44,478 bases of DNA, taken from positions 1-44,478 of the forward strand of contig NZ_JAODTZ010000063.1 of assembly GCF_025399795.1 (NCBI RefSeq). Reading direction: 5' to 3'. Below the pieces are notes generated by a model. That model searched no databases. It was not told the origin of the DNA and saw nothing but the letters and a program-made list of their open reading frames with translations. The position numbers and the translations under genes are program-made. Positions 24,702-33,689 of this stretch are shown one piece after another (positions within the stretch are counted from its first letter, which is position 1; each line of letters begins with the position of its first letter). This stretch comes from Streptomyces rhizosphaerihabitans. Lineage in GTDB: Bacteria; Actinomycetota; Actinomycetes; Streptomycetales; Streptomycetaceae.

Positions 24702-25220
24702 TCAGTCGGTGGTGAGCATGCCTTGGCGGAGTTTGGTGAGGGTGCGGTTGAGGAGGCGGGAGACGTGCATCTGGGAGATGGCGAGGTGTTCGCCGATCTG
24801 GGCCTGGGTGCATTCGTCGACGAAGCGCATGTGGATGATGCGCCGTTCGCGGTTGTCGAGTTCGGCGATCATGGGGGCGAGGGCGTTGAAGTCCTCGACG
24901 AGTTCGAGGGCGTTGTCGTCGGTGCCGATGAAGTCGGCCGGCGCGGCTTCACCGTCGTCGCTGGAGCTGATGGTCGCGTCAAGGGAGGCTGAGCTGTAGC
25001 CGTTGGAGGCAAGGCGTGCTTCGTTGACTTCGTCCTCGCTGAGGCACATCAGCTGGGAGAGTTCCTTGACGGTGGGGGTGCGGCCGAGCCGGCTGCGGAG
25101 CTCCTCGGTGGCCTTGGCGAGATGGATCTGCGCTTCCTGCAGCCGCCTGGGGACATGGACGACCGCAGGTGCGTGTACCAGGCTTTCCGACGCTCCGTCC
25201 GCGCTCGGCCAGCCGGCCAC
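24702..25220 (-). pseudogene. SigB/SigF-family sigma factor lacking region 2
   Basis: From about residue 21 the protein matches regions 3 and 4 of SigB-family sigma factors: VHVPRRLQEAQIHLAKATEE, LGRTPTVKELSQLMCLSED, and region 4 with LDNRERRIIHMRFVDECTQA followed by IGEHLAISQMHVSRLLNRTL. The part that binds core polymerase and the -10 element (region 2), about 100 residues, is absent; upstream sequence shows no trace of it. The gene is cut on its 5' side. It has a clean terminator and an intact region 4, so it could still express a fragment, but it cannot be a complete sigma factor. Confidence 0.75.
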
Positions 25221-25512
25221 CGGGCTGGTCCTCTCCCCGCACTACCCTCAAGCGCAGGCGATTTCTAAGCACGGTGCCCGACCTGTGTGCGCTCGTTCGA
25301 CCACGAGGGCGGCTACATGGGTGCTGTCCGACCAGCCGCGGATCGAAACCCTTCACGGGACGGAACTCGGTCGACGGAGGGCAGGACTGTTCGCAGCCGA
25401 CGCAGCAAGCCCGGCGTCGCCGCCGTTGGGCTCCCGGGTGGGGAGCCCGAGTCAGCCCGCGTACTTGCCGTGCTGGTTGACCTACCTGGTCGGCGGCCGT
25501 TCGCATCCTCCC

Positions 25513-25893
25513 TCAGCGGCTTCCGTCTCCGGCAGGCGAATCATCCGGGTTGACGCCGGTGTAGGCGGAGGAGTCCTTTGTGCCGCTGGGGCGGCGGGAT
25601 TCTCCGCGGCGTCCGGTGTCGTGCATGCCTTCGGACTTTCCTCGGTCTTCGCCACTCGCGGTCAAGCTGTCTGAGGGTGTGCCCACTCCCGATGCCTCTT
25701 TCTCTTCCTTCTTAGGCACCTTGCGGGGCCTGTCGGGCTCAGGGGCGTACTTGTCGGGGTGGAAGCTGCGGTGGGCGCTGGGGTTCGGTTGCTGTGACTC
25801 GTCGTCCACGGACGGGCCCCAGCGCAGCTGACGCTCTCCCTCGGATTTGCGTGGTCCTGCTTCATCTGCAGGCTGCCTCGATGTCTTCGCCAT
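25513..25893 (-). CDS. Small hydrophilic conserved Streptomyces protein
   Basis: This 126-residue protein is very polar and probably disordered: KSEGERQLRWGPSVDDESQQ, then PNPSAHRSFHPDKYAPEPDR and, near the end, SGTKDSSAYTGVNPDD. I recall this as a conserved Streptomyces family of unknown function with the same order of blocks. The ATG at 25893 has GAGAGG seven bases upstream. It has no signal peptide or membrane segment. Confidence 0.75.
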   Translation of the reverse strand: MAKTSRQPADEAGPRKSEGERQLRWGPSVDDESQQPNPSAHRSFHPDKYAPEPDRPRKVPKKEEKEASGVGTPSDSLTASGEDRGKSEGMHDTGRRGESRRPSGTKDSSAYTGVNPDDSPAGDGSR

Positions 25894-26269
25894 TGCGGGA
25901 CCTCTCGTCGTTGCACGTTGTGTGGTGGCTCTCCTCGCGATGCGGACTGAGCGCCGCATGCGCGGACAGCACAAGCGCCGAGTGTCCCGTCACGTGTGCG
26001 CAAAACGTGACATAGCGGCCCCGCCGGTCCTCCATGCCGTGCCGGTTTGCGGGGACGGGGCGTACTGCTGGAGCAGCTGGTCCAGATCCCGGCCGATGTC
26101 GGTCGGAACAGAGATCATCGGCACCGGGTTCGGCAACGTGACGGGCCTCGATGTCGGTCCGCTGGCAGGCCACTCTGTTGCCGGTCCGGAAGATGGCGTC
26201 GGTCTTGCTTGGGTTGCAGTGCTGGCGTGGGGGCCGGACTCCGCGTCCTGCCGGCCCCCACGCTGTTTG
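25894..26269. other. Intergenic, no gene recognised
   Basis: This gap between two minus-strand units shows no motif-bearing frame. It should hold the promoter of the hydrophilic-protein gene. Confidence 0.35.
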
Positions 26270-26536
26270 TCAGCCGGGCCAGGTTCCGGTCAGGCTGCGC
26301 GTAGTGGCGGCGCCGGCGCGGTCGACGGCGGCCTTGACCGCAGCGAAGATGGCGCCCTGGAGCGTCGCCGCCAGGAGAACCTCGCTCCACGTGCGGTCCT
26401 CGTCGGTGGCGTCGGGGGCGTCTTTGTCGTGACCGAGTACCTTCCATGCCTGTTTGAAAGCGGCCCCGGCGATCAGGCCGCTGACAGCGCCCAAGGCGAG
26501 CCCGACCGGTTTGTAGGCGATCTTCGAGGCTTTCAT
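26270..26536 (-). CDS. DUF4235 membrane protein
   Basis: This 88-residue protein has the DUF4235 pattern MKASKIAYKPVGLALGAVSG, FKQAWKVLGHDKDAPDATDE and EVLLAATLQGAIFAAVKAAV, with two short membrane segments and a charged loop. It is the last gene of a three-gene minus-strand operon, starting four bases after the DUF3618 gene ends. This trio is recurrent in actinobacteria and probably works at the inner face of the membrane under stress. Function unknown. Confidence 0.9.
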   Translation of the reverse strand: MKASKIAYKPVGLALGAVSGLIAGAAFKQAWKVLGHDKDAPDATDEDRTWSEVLLAATLQGAIFAAVKAAVDRAGAATTRSLTGTWPG

Positions 26537-26540
26537 CTGC

Positions 26541-26993
26541 TCAGCCCTTCTTGCGGCGGCCGGCCAGCCACAGCACGGTGACGCCCGCGGCAGCAGCGAC
26601 CAGCAGCACGGTTCGGTTGTCCCGCGCCAGCTGCGCGGACTGTGCCGCCTTCTGCCGCAGGGGTGCGGGCGCCTTCTCCTGCCACACCCGTCCGGCCCGA
26701 GCTGCCGTGGCGCGGACCTGCCCCGCCGTCTGGGCGGCTTTGTCCTTGACCGAGTCGGGCAGCTTGTCCTGGACCTGGGAGGTGGCCTTCGAGGCCTGGG
26801 TCTTGAGCTCCTCGGCCTTGACGGCGGCCTGCTCCTTCAGCTCGGCGGCTTTCTGCTGGGCACGGGTTTTGACGTCGGTCTTGTCCGCGAGGGCCTGGAC
26901 GGTCTGCCCGAGCTCATGGCGGGTCTGCTCGACCTGCTCGCGGAGCTGTTCGGGGATGGGGGCGCTCTGCGGGTCGGCGGGCGTGTGGGTCAT
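26541..26993 (-). CDS. DUF3618 protein with coiled-coil stalk
   Basis: The N-terminus EQLREQVEQTRHELGQTVQA (about residues 15-35) is the DUF3618 motif. An alanine/lysine-rich helical stalk (about 40-120) and one C-terminal membrane helix (TVLLVAAAAGVTVLWLAG) ending GRRKKG follow. The start overlaps the stop of the holin-like gene (ATGA). It resembles other actinobacterial membrane-tethered coiled coils. Function unknown. Confidence 0.9.
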   Translation of the reverse strand: MTHTPADPQSAPIPEQLREQVEQTRHELGQTVQALADKTDVKTRAQQKAAELKEQAAVKAEELKTQASKATSQVQDKLPDSVKDKAAQTAGQVRATAARAGRVWQEKAPAPLRQKAAQSAQLARDNRTVLLVAAAAGVTVLWLAGRRKKG

Positions 26994-27427
26994 CGGTGTG
27001 CGCTCCTCTTGATCTCGGCCACGTCGGCCTTGACGTTCTCAATCGTGCTCTGGGGTGTCGGTGGGGCGGCCTTACCGGCCTGCTTCTTGCCGCTGAGGGC
27101 CAGGACCGCAGCGATCACACCGAGAGCGGCGGTGACGATCAGGGCCGCGGCCCACACCGGCAGCAGCAGCGCCATCGCTGCGATCACGCTGGCCACCAGT
27201 GCCTGGAGCGTCAGGAAGCCGACCAGTGAGGCACCGCCGAACAGCGACCCGCTCTTGCCGTAGCGCTTGCCCTTTTCCCTCATCTCCGCCTGCGCCAGCT
27301 TCATCTCGCCGCGCACCAGCTCGGTCAGCTGCTGCGAGGCCTGCTGCACCAGCTCGCCCACCGGCTCGTGTCCCACGTCGTGCGTATCTCGGCCCGGCCC
27401 GATGCCGTGCGGTTGGGTACTCGACAC
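26990..27427 (-). CDS. Phage-holin-3_6-like membrane protein (superfamily PF07332 type)
   Basis: This 145-residue protein has a helix PVGELVQQASQQLTELVRGE with MKLAQAEMREKGKRYGKSG, a typical lead-in, and two membrane helices (SLVGFLTLQALVASVIAAMA and AALIVTAALGVIAAVLAL). Despite the family name, these actinobacterial proteins are housekeeping or stress membrane proteins rather than phage holins. GTG 27427 follows AGGAGGTGATC, a near-complete match to the 16S 3' end, so translation should be strong. It is the first gene of the three-gene operon. Confidence 0.9.
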   Translation of the reverse strand: MSSTQPHGIGPGRDTHDVGHEPVGELVQQASQQLTELVRGEMKLAQAEMREKGKRYGKSGSLFGGASLVGFLTLQALVASVIAAMALLLPVWAAALIVTAALGVIAAVLALSGKKQAGKAAPPTPQSTIENVKADVAEIKRSAHR

Positions 27428-27504
27428 GCGATCACCTCCTGTTCTGTTTCGTTCCTGTCAGTCGGGTCGCGCCGCGGTGCCCCGGCCGTCGGATGAGTTG
27501 GCGA

Positions 27505-27510
27505 GTACCC
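27505..27510 (-). promoter_or_regulatory. SigB-type -10 element candidate for the holin operon
   Basis: GGGTAC on the minus strand lies 77 bp before the operon start. No good G-N2-T -35 element sits at 14-16 bp, so the call is weak. Confidence 0.25.
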
Positions 27511-28657
27511 CAAACCGTGGAGTTCAGGAGAAAAGCGATCTGCCGCGAACAGGTATGAGCTGCGGGGTTGGTGCGTGGCTGCTACAGCCGATGCCGCAGC
27601 AGCGGAAAAATGGCGGGTGAGCCAGGCGCTGGAGAGGCCGATCAGGGCGTCGGCCAGTGGCAACGTGGGGTGACGGCGGCGGTCAAGGCCACGACAGCCG
27701 GGGTGTGGCCGGAGGGGAAGGAGGAGGAGTCGGGCCGGTCCTCGGCCTCATCGTGCTCAATCCACTTCTTGGACGGGCGGGGCTGGTCGACCAACTGCTT
27801 GCACACACCGTTGGAGCCCCACTCCGCGACTGCGAGTGCTCCCGATCCGGAGCTGCGGACCTTTGTCCGCGCCGTTCGCCGAGCGCGTCCATCAGCCGCC
27901 GCAGCGCAGCGGCAGAGCGCCGCTACCTGCGCGTGCGCCCCGGTGAAGTCGGCACCACCAAGGAACAGCGGGTACAGGCCACCCGCGACCAGTGCGCCGC
28001 GGACCGTTCCCTAACGTCCTGGGCCTACAACCACGCCGCCACGCTGCGCCAGCTCGCCGGGACCATTACCGCCCTGCCGGATCTTCCCAGCACTGCTACG
28101 AACGCACTCGCGGCTATCCGCGCCGCACTCGGGCACAGCGACCCGGCCCAGCTTCATGGCCCCCTGTCCGAGGCAGGTCCTCACCCGCGCCCGGCTCATC
28201 CCGACCTCGCGGACCGCGTCACCGACATCGGCGGCCACACCCACGGGCTGCGCGAGAACGAGCACCGTCAGAGTTCCAACGGGCCGTGACAAGAGTTGCG
28301 GGAATCGACAGGTCGGGCGGCATCGCATGTTCGACTGCGCGATACCGACTGGCACCCAAGCCTGACTGGCGAGGTAGCCACGAGGTCGCAGGTAGCGGAC
28401 CACCGAGGCACTCTTAGAGCGTTCGCCATTGACGTCGAACCCGGGCGCGTCCGAGGCGAAGGAACCATCACCGGTGACGTGAGCGACACCGGCGCCACAG
28501 CGATGTGGTGCCAATCGCCGGGTAAGGGCCTGCGCAGCCAGGTCCGAGCTGTACGCCGCAGTTGCTGAATCAGCCGTGTTGCGTGCTTTGAGGATGAGCC
28601 TGCGGATACTCAGACGCCTGCTGGCGCCCTCGACGACGATGTATGCAGGAGGTCCGT
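27511..28657. other. Gene-poor stretch with possible remnants
   Basis: No intact gene is evident over about 1.1 kb. A forward frame ending at 28289 contains a helical, protein-like part (SLTSWAYNHAATLRQLAGTI and TALPDLPSTATNALAAIRAA) but lacks a credible start and a family I recognise. The flanking sequence is Arg/Pro-rich. I regard it as decayed coding DNA plus the promoter region of the next operon. Confidence 0.4.
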
Positions 28658-29638
28658 GTGACTGACCACCTCCTTACCCCGGAGCGGCGTACTGCGGACC
28701 TGTTCGCCGACTTCGTCAAGCGCGACGCCCCTGGCGTGCCGCTGCCGGGCCGGTCGACGGCGCGCCGTCTTGCTGCCCTCACCGCTCTGGGACGGCAAGA
28801 CCTGTCCCTGGCGCGGCTCGCCGAGGGGCACCTGGACGCTGCGGCTATCCTGCACGAACTGGACCATCCCCTGCCCGCTGCAGGGGAGCGGTGGGGAGTC
28901 TGGGCCGCACGCCCACCGGGCCCTGGCGTGCACGCGACACGCACGGACCAGGGATGGAGGGTCACCGGCGTCAAGCCCTACTGCTCCGGTGCCCGCACCT
29001 GTACCCATGCGCTGGTCACCGCAGACGCCGATGACGGCTACCGTATGTTCGCCGTCGCACTCGAGCACCCGGGCGCGGCGCCGGTGGAGGGGACGTGGCC
29101 GGCGATCGGTATGGCCGGCAGCGACAGCCTGGACATGTCGTTCACGGACGTGCCTGCGCGAGCCGTCGGTGGGGTGGAGGGCTATTTGACGCGGCCCGGT
29201 TTCCAGCACGGGGGAATCGGCGTGGCGGCATGCTGGCTCGGCGGCGCCCACGCCGTTGCTGCGCCGCTGTACGAGCGAGCTGTGGCAGGGCGGTTGAACG
29301 AGCACGCAGCAGCTCACCTCGGAGCGGTCGACCTTCTGTTGCACACGGCCGACGCCGTGCTGCACCAAGCGGGCCAGGACATCGACGCCGACCCCCTCGA
29401 CGAACGCGAGGAAGCACGGGTGCGCAGCCTGCGCGTGCGGGCCCTGGCCGACAAGGTGTGCACCGAGGTCGTGGAGCATGTAGGGCGTGCCACGGGTGCC
29501 GGGCCGTTGTGTCACGACGAACGGCACGCCCGCGCCGTGGCAGATTTGACGGTCTACGTGCGCCAGCACCATGCCGAGGCGAATCTGGCCGAACTCGGCC
29601 GCCTGGCGACCACGGGCCCGGCAGAGGCGGCACGATGA
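28658..29638 (+). CDS. Acyl-CoA dehydrogenase-like protein
   Basis: This 326-residue flavoprotein-like sequence has LHELDHPLPAAGERWGVWAA, VHATRTDQGWRVTGVKPYCS (the ACAD beta domain, where substrate and flavin lie), SDSLDMSFTDVPA, and a helical C-terminal half. It is shorter than standard acyl-CoA dehydrogenases (about 380) and the usual catalytic Glu motif is not apparent, so the reaction is uncertain. GTG 28658 has AGGAGG five bases upstream. It opens an overlapping operon with a PIG-L deacetylase, a methyltransferase and a glycosyltransferase, a set I recall as conserved in actinobacteria and proteobacteria. Confidence 0.85.
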   Translation: MTDHLLTPERRTADLFADFVKRDAPGVPLPGRSTARRLAALTALGRQDLSLARLAEGHLDAAAILHELDHPLPAAGERWGVWAARPPGPGVHATRTDQGWRVTGVKPYCSGARTCTHALVTADADDGYRMFAVALEHPGAAPVEGTWPAIGMAGSDSLDMSFTDVPARAVGGVEGYLTRPGFQHGGIGVAACWLGGAHAVAAPLYERAVAGRLNEHAAAHLGAVDLLLHTADAVLHQAGQDIDADPLDEREEARVRSLRVRALADKVCTEVVEHVGRATGAGPLCHDERHARAVADLTVYVRQHHAEANLAELGRLATTGPAEAAR

Positions 29639-30408
29639 GCACGCCACAGACCGCTGGCGCTGCGAGGCAGGCCGCCGCCGCAGCGATTGACGCGCAGGGC
29701 ACCGACGAGGCCGAGTGGCAGCAGGCGCTACTGCCAGACCACCTGCCACACCTGGTCCTCCCGACAGGTCCCGTCGTCGTGGTGGCTGCCCACCCCGACG
29801 ACGAGGTCTTGGGATTCGGCGGCACCATCGCCGCCCTTCTCCATGCCGGTGCGGCGGTCCACACGGTGTGCTTGAGCGACGGGGAAGCCTCCCACGGTTC
29901 CGCGACGCCGTTGGCCCAGGCGCAGCTGGCTGCCCGGCGCCGCACCGAACTGACCGCAGCGCTGGGCGAGCTCGGCGATCTGCCTGCCCCCGTGCATGCC
30001 GGTCTGCCCGATACGGCCCTCAATGAACACGAGCACCACGCGCAAGCCGTGATCGGCGAACTTCTCGATACCGTCGGGGCCGCCGTGTGCATGGCGCCGT
30101 GGGAGGGCGACCTGCACAGCGACCATGAGGCCGCCGGTCGAGCCGCCAAGCGCGCCGGCCGCAACCGCTCCACGCCGGTGTGGTCCTACCCGGTGTGGAT
30201 GTGGCACTGGGCCCGACCAAGCGACCCCCGCGTGCCATGGCACCGGGCCTCTGTTCTCCCTCTGTCTGAAGCCGCGATCGACCGCAAGAAGGCAGCCCTG
30301 GCACGGTTCACCAGCCAACTGGAGCCACGCGGCTTCGGCACCGCGCCGGTGCTGCCGGCGCAGGAGATCGCCCACCACACCCGCACCTTCGAGACGGTGA
30401 TCCGGTGA
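29635..30408 (+). CDS. PIG-L family deacetylase (LmbE-like)
   Basis: This 257-residue protein has the zinc-binding signature VVVVAAHPDDEVLGFGGT (His53, Asp56) and the later GDLHSDHEAAGRA providing the third ligand. Family members remove acetyl groups from N-acetylglucosamine-type sugars in the cytoplasm. Its start overlaps the dehydrogenase stop (ATGA) and its end overlaps the methyltransferase start (GTGA). In related loci the deacetylase and methyltransferase are fused, so they probably act on the same sugar-containing product. Confidence 0.93.
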   Translation: MSTPQTAGAARQAAAAAIDAQGTDEAEWQQALLPDHLPHLVLPTGPVVVVAAHPDDEVLGFGGTIAALLHAGAAVHTVCLSDGEASHGSATPLAQAQLAARRRTELTAALGELGDLPAPVHAGLPDTALNEHEHHAQAVIGELLDTVGAAVCMAPWEGDLHSDHEAAGRAAKRAGRNRSTPVWSYPVWMWHWARPSDPRVPWHRASVLPLSEAAIDRKKAALARFTSQLEPRGFGTAPVLPAQEIAHHTRTFETVIR

Positions 30409-31019
30409 ACACCCCCGCAAGCTACTTCGACAGCCAGTACGCCCACGCCGCCGACCCCTGGCACCTCGGAGAGCGGTGGTACGACCGCCGCAAGTACACC
30501 CTGACCGTCGCGGCTCTGCCCCGCCCCCGCTACCTGCAGGCCTTCGAGCCCGGCTGCTCGATAGGCGTGTTGACCGAACTCCTTGCCGCCCGATGCGACC
30601 ACCTGCTCTCCGCCGACCGCGTCGCGTCGGCCGTCGAAGCCACGGCTCGGCGCACCACCGGCTTGGACCATGTCGCGGTGCGACGGATGAGGGTGCCCGA
30701 CCAGTGGCCTGAGGACTCGTTCGACCTGGTCGTGCTGTCGGAACTCCTCTACTACTTCGACACCAGCACCCGTACACGGCTGCTCCACCAGAGCGTGGAG
30801 AGTTTAAGGGAGGCCGGCCATCTGGTCACGGTGCACTGGAACCACCCGGTGGCCGAGCACACCTGCACGGGCCGCGACGTCGCCGACCACCTCGACACCC
30901 TGACGGGCCTGAGCCGACTGGCCCGCTACGACGATCCCGACTTCACCCTCACCGTCCACGAACACAGCACACGTCCGGGCCCGGTGCTCTCTCCTGCCCG
31001 CGCGGAGGGTCTCGCGTGA
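30405..31019 (+). CDS. SAM-dependent methyltransferase, NodS-like
   Basis: This 204-residue protein begins NTPASYFDSQYAHAADPWHL and carries the SAM motif LQAFEPGCSIGVLTELLAAR. A later block is SFDLVVLSELLYYFD. NodS-type enzymes N-methylate amino sugars, a sensible step after PIG-L deacetylation. The GTG start overlaps the deacetylase stop. The substrate is inferred from family and context. Confidence 0.9.
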   Translation: MNTPASYFDSQYAHAADPWHLGERWYDRRKYTLTVAALPRPRYLQAFEPGCSIGVLTELLAARCDHLLSADRVASAVEATARRTTGLDHVAVRRMRVPDQWPEDSFDLVVLSELLYYFDTSTRTRLLHQSVESLREAGHLVTVHWNHPVAEHTCTGRDVADHLDTLTGLSRLARYDDPDFTLTVHEHSTRPGPVLSPARAEGLA

Positions 31020-31767
31020 CGCCCTCAGCTGTGGCCGTCGTCGTCCCCGCGCACAACGAAGAACACCGTATCGCTGCCTGTCTGCGGAGTCTGCATGCGG
31101 CCGCCGCGCAAGCGGCGCCGACGCCCGTCGTGATCGTGGTGGCAGCGGACGCCTGCACGGACGCCACAGCGACTCTGGCAACCCGCGGGGAGCCCACGTC
31201 GTGAAGACCCGTAGCCGCAGTGTCGGAGCTGCGCGGGCTGCGGGCATCGAGCACGCGCTGGAGCTGCTGGCAGACGCGGGCCCGGATGTGTGGCTGGCCA
31301 TGACGGATGCCGACACCACCGTGCCCGCAGCATGGCTCACCCACCAGGCCACCTGGGCGCGGCGAGGCTACGACGCCGTCCTGGGCACCATCCGCCTCGC
31401 ACCGACCGCGGCCAACGCCCTCCTCGTGGCCCGGCACGACGCTGGCTACTTCCGCGCCCGTCGGCTCAGCGGTGCACAGAGGGAGTGGGAGCACCCGCAC
31501 GTTCACGGGGCGAACCTGGGTGTGTCCGCTGCGGCCTACCTGCGGGTGGGCGGCTTCGCCCCCCTGCCCACCGGCGAAGACCGTGACCTCGCAGTGCGGC
31601 TGTCCGCGGCGGGCCATCGCATCGCCCGCACCGACCAGCACCCCGTGCGGACCGCCGCCCGCCTGCGCGGGCGGGCCCCCGGTGACCTTGCGGACCTCCT
31701 CGCCTGCCGCACTGTGTCCGCCCGTCACAGCGGTCCCACACCACTGGACCTCGTGCGACTGGCTTGA
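31016..31767 (+). pseudogene. Family 2 glycosyltransferase, single frameshift
   Basis: The first frame (31016-31204) has the GT2 start AVVVPAHNEEHRIAACLRSL and a nucleotide-binding block (VVVAADACTDATATLA). The second frame (31201-31767) continues with VKTRSRSVGAARAAGIEHAL, the DAD motif in WLAMTDADTTVPAAWL, and a C-terminal GEDRDLAVRL. A run of four G at 31187-31190 is where the frame changes; removing one base would give one protein of about 250 residues. The second frame's GTG overlaps the first stop, so re-initiation could make two fragments. It may be a real mutation, programmed slippage or sequencing error. Confidence 0.75.
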
Positions 31768-31939
31768 CGCCGGGTATCAGGAGACGCGCGGTTCGGTGAG
31801 GCCGGCGGCGGCCAGTGTGTCCTCCCGAAGCGGGCTGATGAGGTGATACGGCCTTCAGATGGCGCTCCCGGCGATAGAGCCGCGCTGAGAACCGGCAGGC
31901 TCACGCACGTTCCGCTGGCTGGCTCGGAGGGACTGCGGT

Positions 31940-31964
31940 GGTTGTGTCCTCCCATCACGGGTAC
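31940..31964 (+). promoter_or_regulatory. SigB-type promoter candidate for dps
   Basis: GGTT (31940-31943), a 15-bp spacer and GGGTAC (31959-31964) fit the SigB consensus. The start codon is 49 bp downstream. Confidence 0.6.
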
Positions 31965-32013
31965 CAGGAGGGGGCAAACCATATGAGATCAGGCGAGATC
32001 AGGAGAGATAGCT

Positions 32014-32574
32014 ATGGCTTCCCAAGCCGCCCCCCGCTACACCGTCCCGGGCCTCACGGTGCAGGACGCCGGCTCGCTCATCGAGGTGCTTCAGCAGCGC
32101 CTGCACGCCCTCAATGATCTCCACCTGACGCTCAAGCATGTGCACTGGAATGTGGTGGGCCCGCACTTCATCTCCGTGCACGAAATGCTCGACCCGCAGG
32201 TCGACCGTGTCCGCGACATGGCCGATGACGTCGCCGAGCGTCTGGCTGCCCTGGGGGGCGTCGCCCACGGCACTCCGGGCGCGCTGGTCGAAGAGCGCTC
32301 CTGGAAGGACTACAGCGTGGGCCGTGCCGACGCCATCGCCCATCTTGGCGCGCTCGACCTCGTGTACACCGGAGTGATCGAAGATCTGCGCGCCGCGATC
32401 AAGACAGTGGGGGAGACCGACCCGGCCACCGAGGACCTGCTGATCGAGCAACTGCGTGACCTGGAGCAGTTCCAGTGGTTCGTACGGGCGCACTTGGAGA
32501 CCGCGGGCGGGGCCCTCGCCACGGCCGGCGCCACCACCGAGAAGCAAGCCGCCAAGCAGGCCATTGACCGGTGA
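32014..32574 (+). CDS. dps: Dps-family iron-storing DNA-protection protein
   Basis: This 186-residue ferritin-like protein has the Dps ferroxidase residues in correct spacing: His44 (VHWNVVGPHF), His56, Asp60 (HEMLDPQVDRV), Asp71 and Glu75. Dps forms 12-mers that bind DNA and oxidise iron with hydrogen peroxide. The N-terminal extension is short and the C-terminal tail (TAGATTEKQAAKQAIDR) is positively charged. The gene follows a SigB-type promoter, in keeping with dps being a classic stress gene. It lies beside a DJ-1/PfpI gene. Confidence 0.95.
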   Translation: MASQAAPRYTVPGLTVQDAGSLIEVLQQRLHALNDLHLTLKHVHWNVVGPHFISVHEMLDPQVDRVRDMADDVAERLAALGGVAHGTPGALVEERSWKDYSVGRADAIAHLGALDLVYTGVIEDLRAAIKTVGETDPATEDLLIEQLRDLEQFQWFVRAHLETAGGALATAGATTEKQAAKQAIDR

Positions 32575-32784
32575 CATCGACAGCAGGGGCGGTGTGGATG
32601 GGTAGCGACCGGATCAGCTCGTCACGGCCCTCGCACGAGCGCCTCCCCACGCGCGATCGCGCTCCGCGGACACCCATACAGGCGCAGGCCGGGTTCCAGG
32701 AGCGTCAGGACGCCATGAGCGATGTGGCGCGCGACAACTGAGCCACGCCACGCGGACTTCGGGACAAGGGAAAGGCGCACGATC

Positions 32785-33351
32785 ATGTCCGACAAGCCGC
32801 TCAACGGTCACCGGGTGTTGGTACTCGTCACCAACTACGGAGTCGAGCAGGACGAGTTGCTGGTACCGGTCCGCCGACTACGGGAGGACGGCGCGGACGT
32901 CACCATCGCGGCCGTGACCCCAGACCCCATCCAGACACTGGTGGGCGACCGGGACCCCGGCGAGACGGTGGAGCCCACCACCACGCTCGAGACACTCGAT
33001 CCCGGCGCACACCAGCTGCTGCTGATCCCTGGCGGCACCATCAACGCCGACCAACTCCGCCTGCAGCCCAAGGTTCTCGAGACGATCAGGGCGTTTGCGG
33101 CGTCGGGTCGCCCGATCGCTGCGATCTGCCACGGACCCTGGGCACTGGTGGAAGCCGACGTCTTGAACGGCAAGACGCTGACCTCCTATCCCTCAGTGCG
33201 TACCGACGCCCGCAACGCAGGTGCCAAGGCCTGGGTTGACGAAGCTGTCGTGAGCGACAGTGCCAACGGCTACACCCTGGTCACATCCCGGACGCCGAAG
33301 GATCTCGACGACTTCCTTGGCGCCGTCAACAAAGCCCTGGTCGGTTCCTGA
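32785..33351 (+). CDS. DJ-1/PfpI family protein
   Basis: This 188-residue protein matches type-1 glutamine-amidotransferase-like PfpI proteins. It has HRVLVLVTNYGVEQDELLV, GAHQLLLIPGGTINADQL, and the nucleophile elbow IAAICHGPWAL with Cys115 and His116. Family roles include protease, chaperone and deglycase activity in stress. It lies 210 bp after dps on the same strand. Confidence 0.92.
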   Translation: MSDKPLNGHRVLVLVTNYGVEQDELLVPVRRLREDGADVTIAAVTPDPIQTLVGDRDPGETVEPTTTLETLDPGAHQLLLIPGGTINADQLRLQPKVLETIRAFAASGRPIAAICHGPWALVEADVLNGKTLTSYPSVRTDARNAGAKAWVDEAVVSDSANGYTLVTSRTPKDLDDFLGAVNKALVGS

Positions 33352-33378
33352 GGGCAGGGGCGTTGAAGTGTCGTCATA

Positions 33379-33404
33379 GGGTGATTTACGCTGATTCGGG
33401 GTAC
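33379..33404 (+). promoter_or_regulatory. SigB-type promoter candidate for DUF6479 gene
   Basis: GGGT (33379-33382), a 16-bp spacer and GGGTAC (33399-33404) lie only 9 bp before the ATG, so the transcript would be leaderless or nearly so. Confidence 0.5.
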
Positions 33405-33413
33405 ACGGCACTC

Positions 33414-33668
33414 ATGATCGACGAAGCGCAAACCATGCTGGCCGTTTCCTCCGTCGGCGTTCTTTGGCTAACGGCGGCGGGCGTCGCTGTGGTCGCCGTC
33501 CTCATCGCAGCGTTCGTCGTCGGAGGTCGGCGCGCCGCCCAGCGCAAGGTGTCCACCTCCGCGCCCGGGGTCGAACAGGCCCGCCGAAACTTGGCTGACC
33601 CCGCACAGCGCGGCGAAGGATGGAGCACTCCCGACGACGACCCCGAGCAGGGTCACCCCCGCCGCTGA
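33414..33668 (+). CDS. DUF6479-type single-helix membrane protein
   Basis: This 84-residue protein has one membrane helix (WLTAAGVAVVAVLIAAFVVG) followed by basic residues GRRAAQRK and a polar tail (GEGWSTPDDDPEQGHPRR). This fits the small DUF6479 proteins of Streptomyces. A GGGTAC element sits immediately upstream, so there is no room for a standard ribosome-binding site if transcription starts there. Function unknown. Confidence 0.75.
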   Translation: MIDEAQTMLAVSSVGVLWLTAAGVAVVAVLIAAFVVGGRRAAQRKVSTSAPGVEQARRNLADPAQRGEGWSTPDDDPEQGHPRR

Positions 33669-33689
33669 CCATCTTCTGCCCAGTACCGG

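Noticed and set aside
26990..27427. Possible phage lysis holin
   Set aside because: No endolysin or other phage genes nearby. The DUF3618/DUF4235 context is the usual chromosomal actinobacterial membrane operon.
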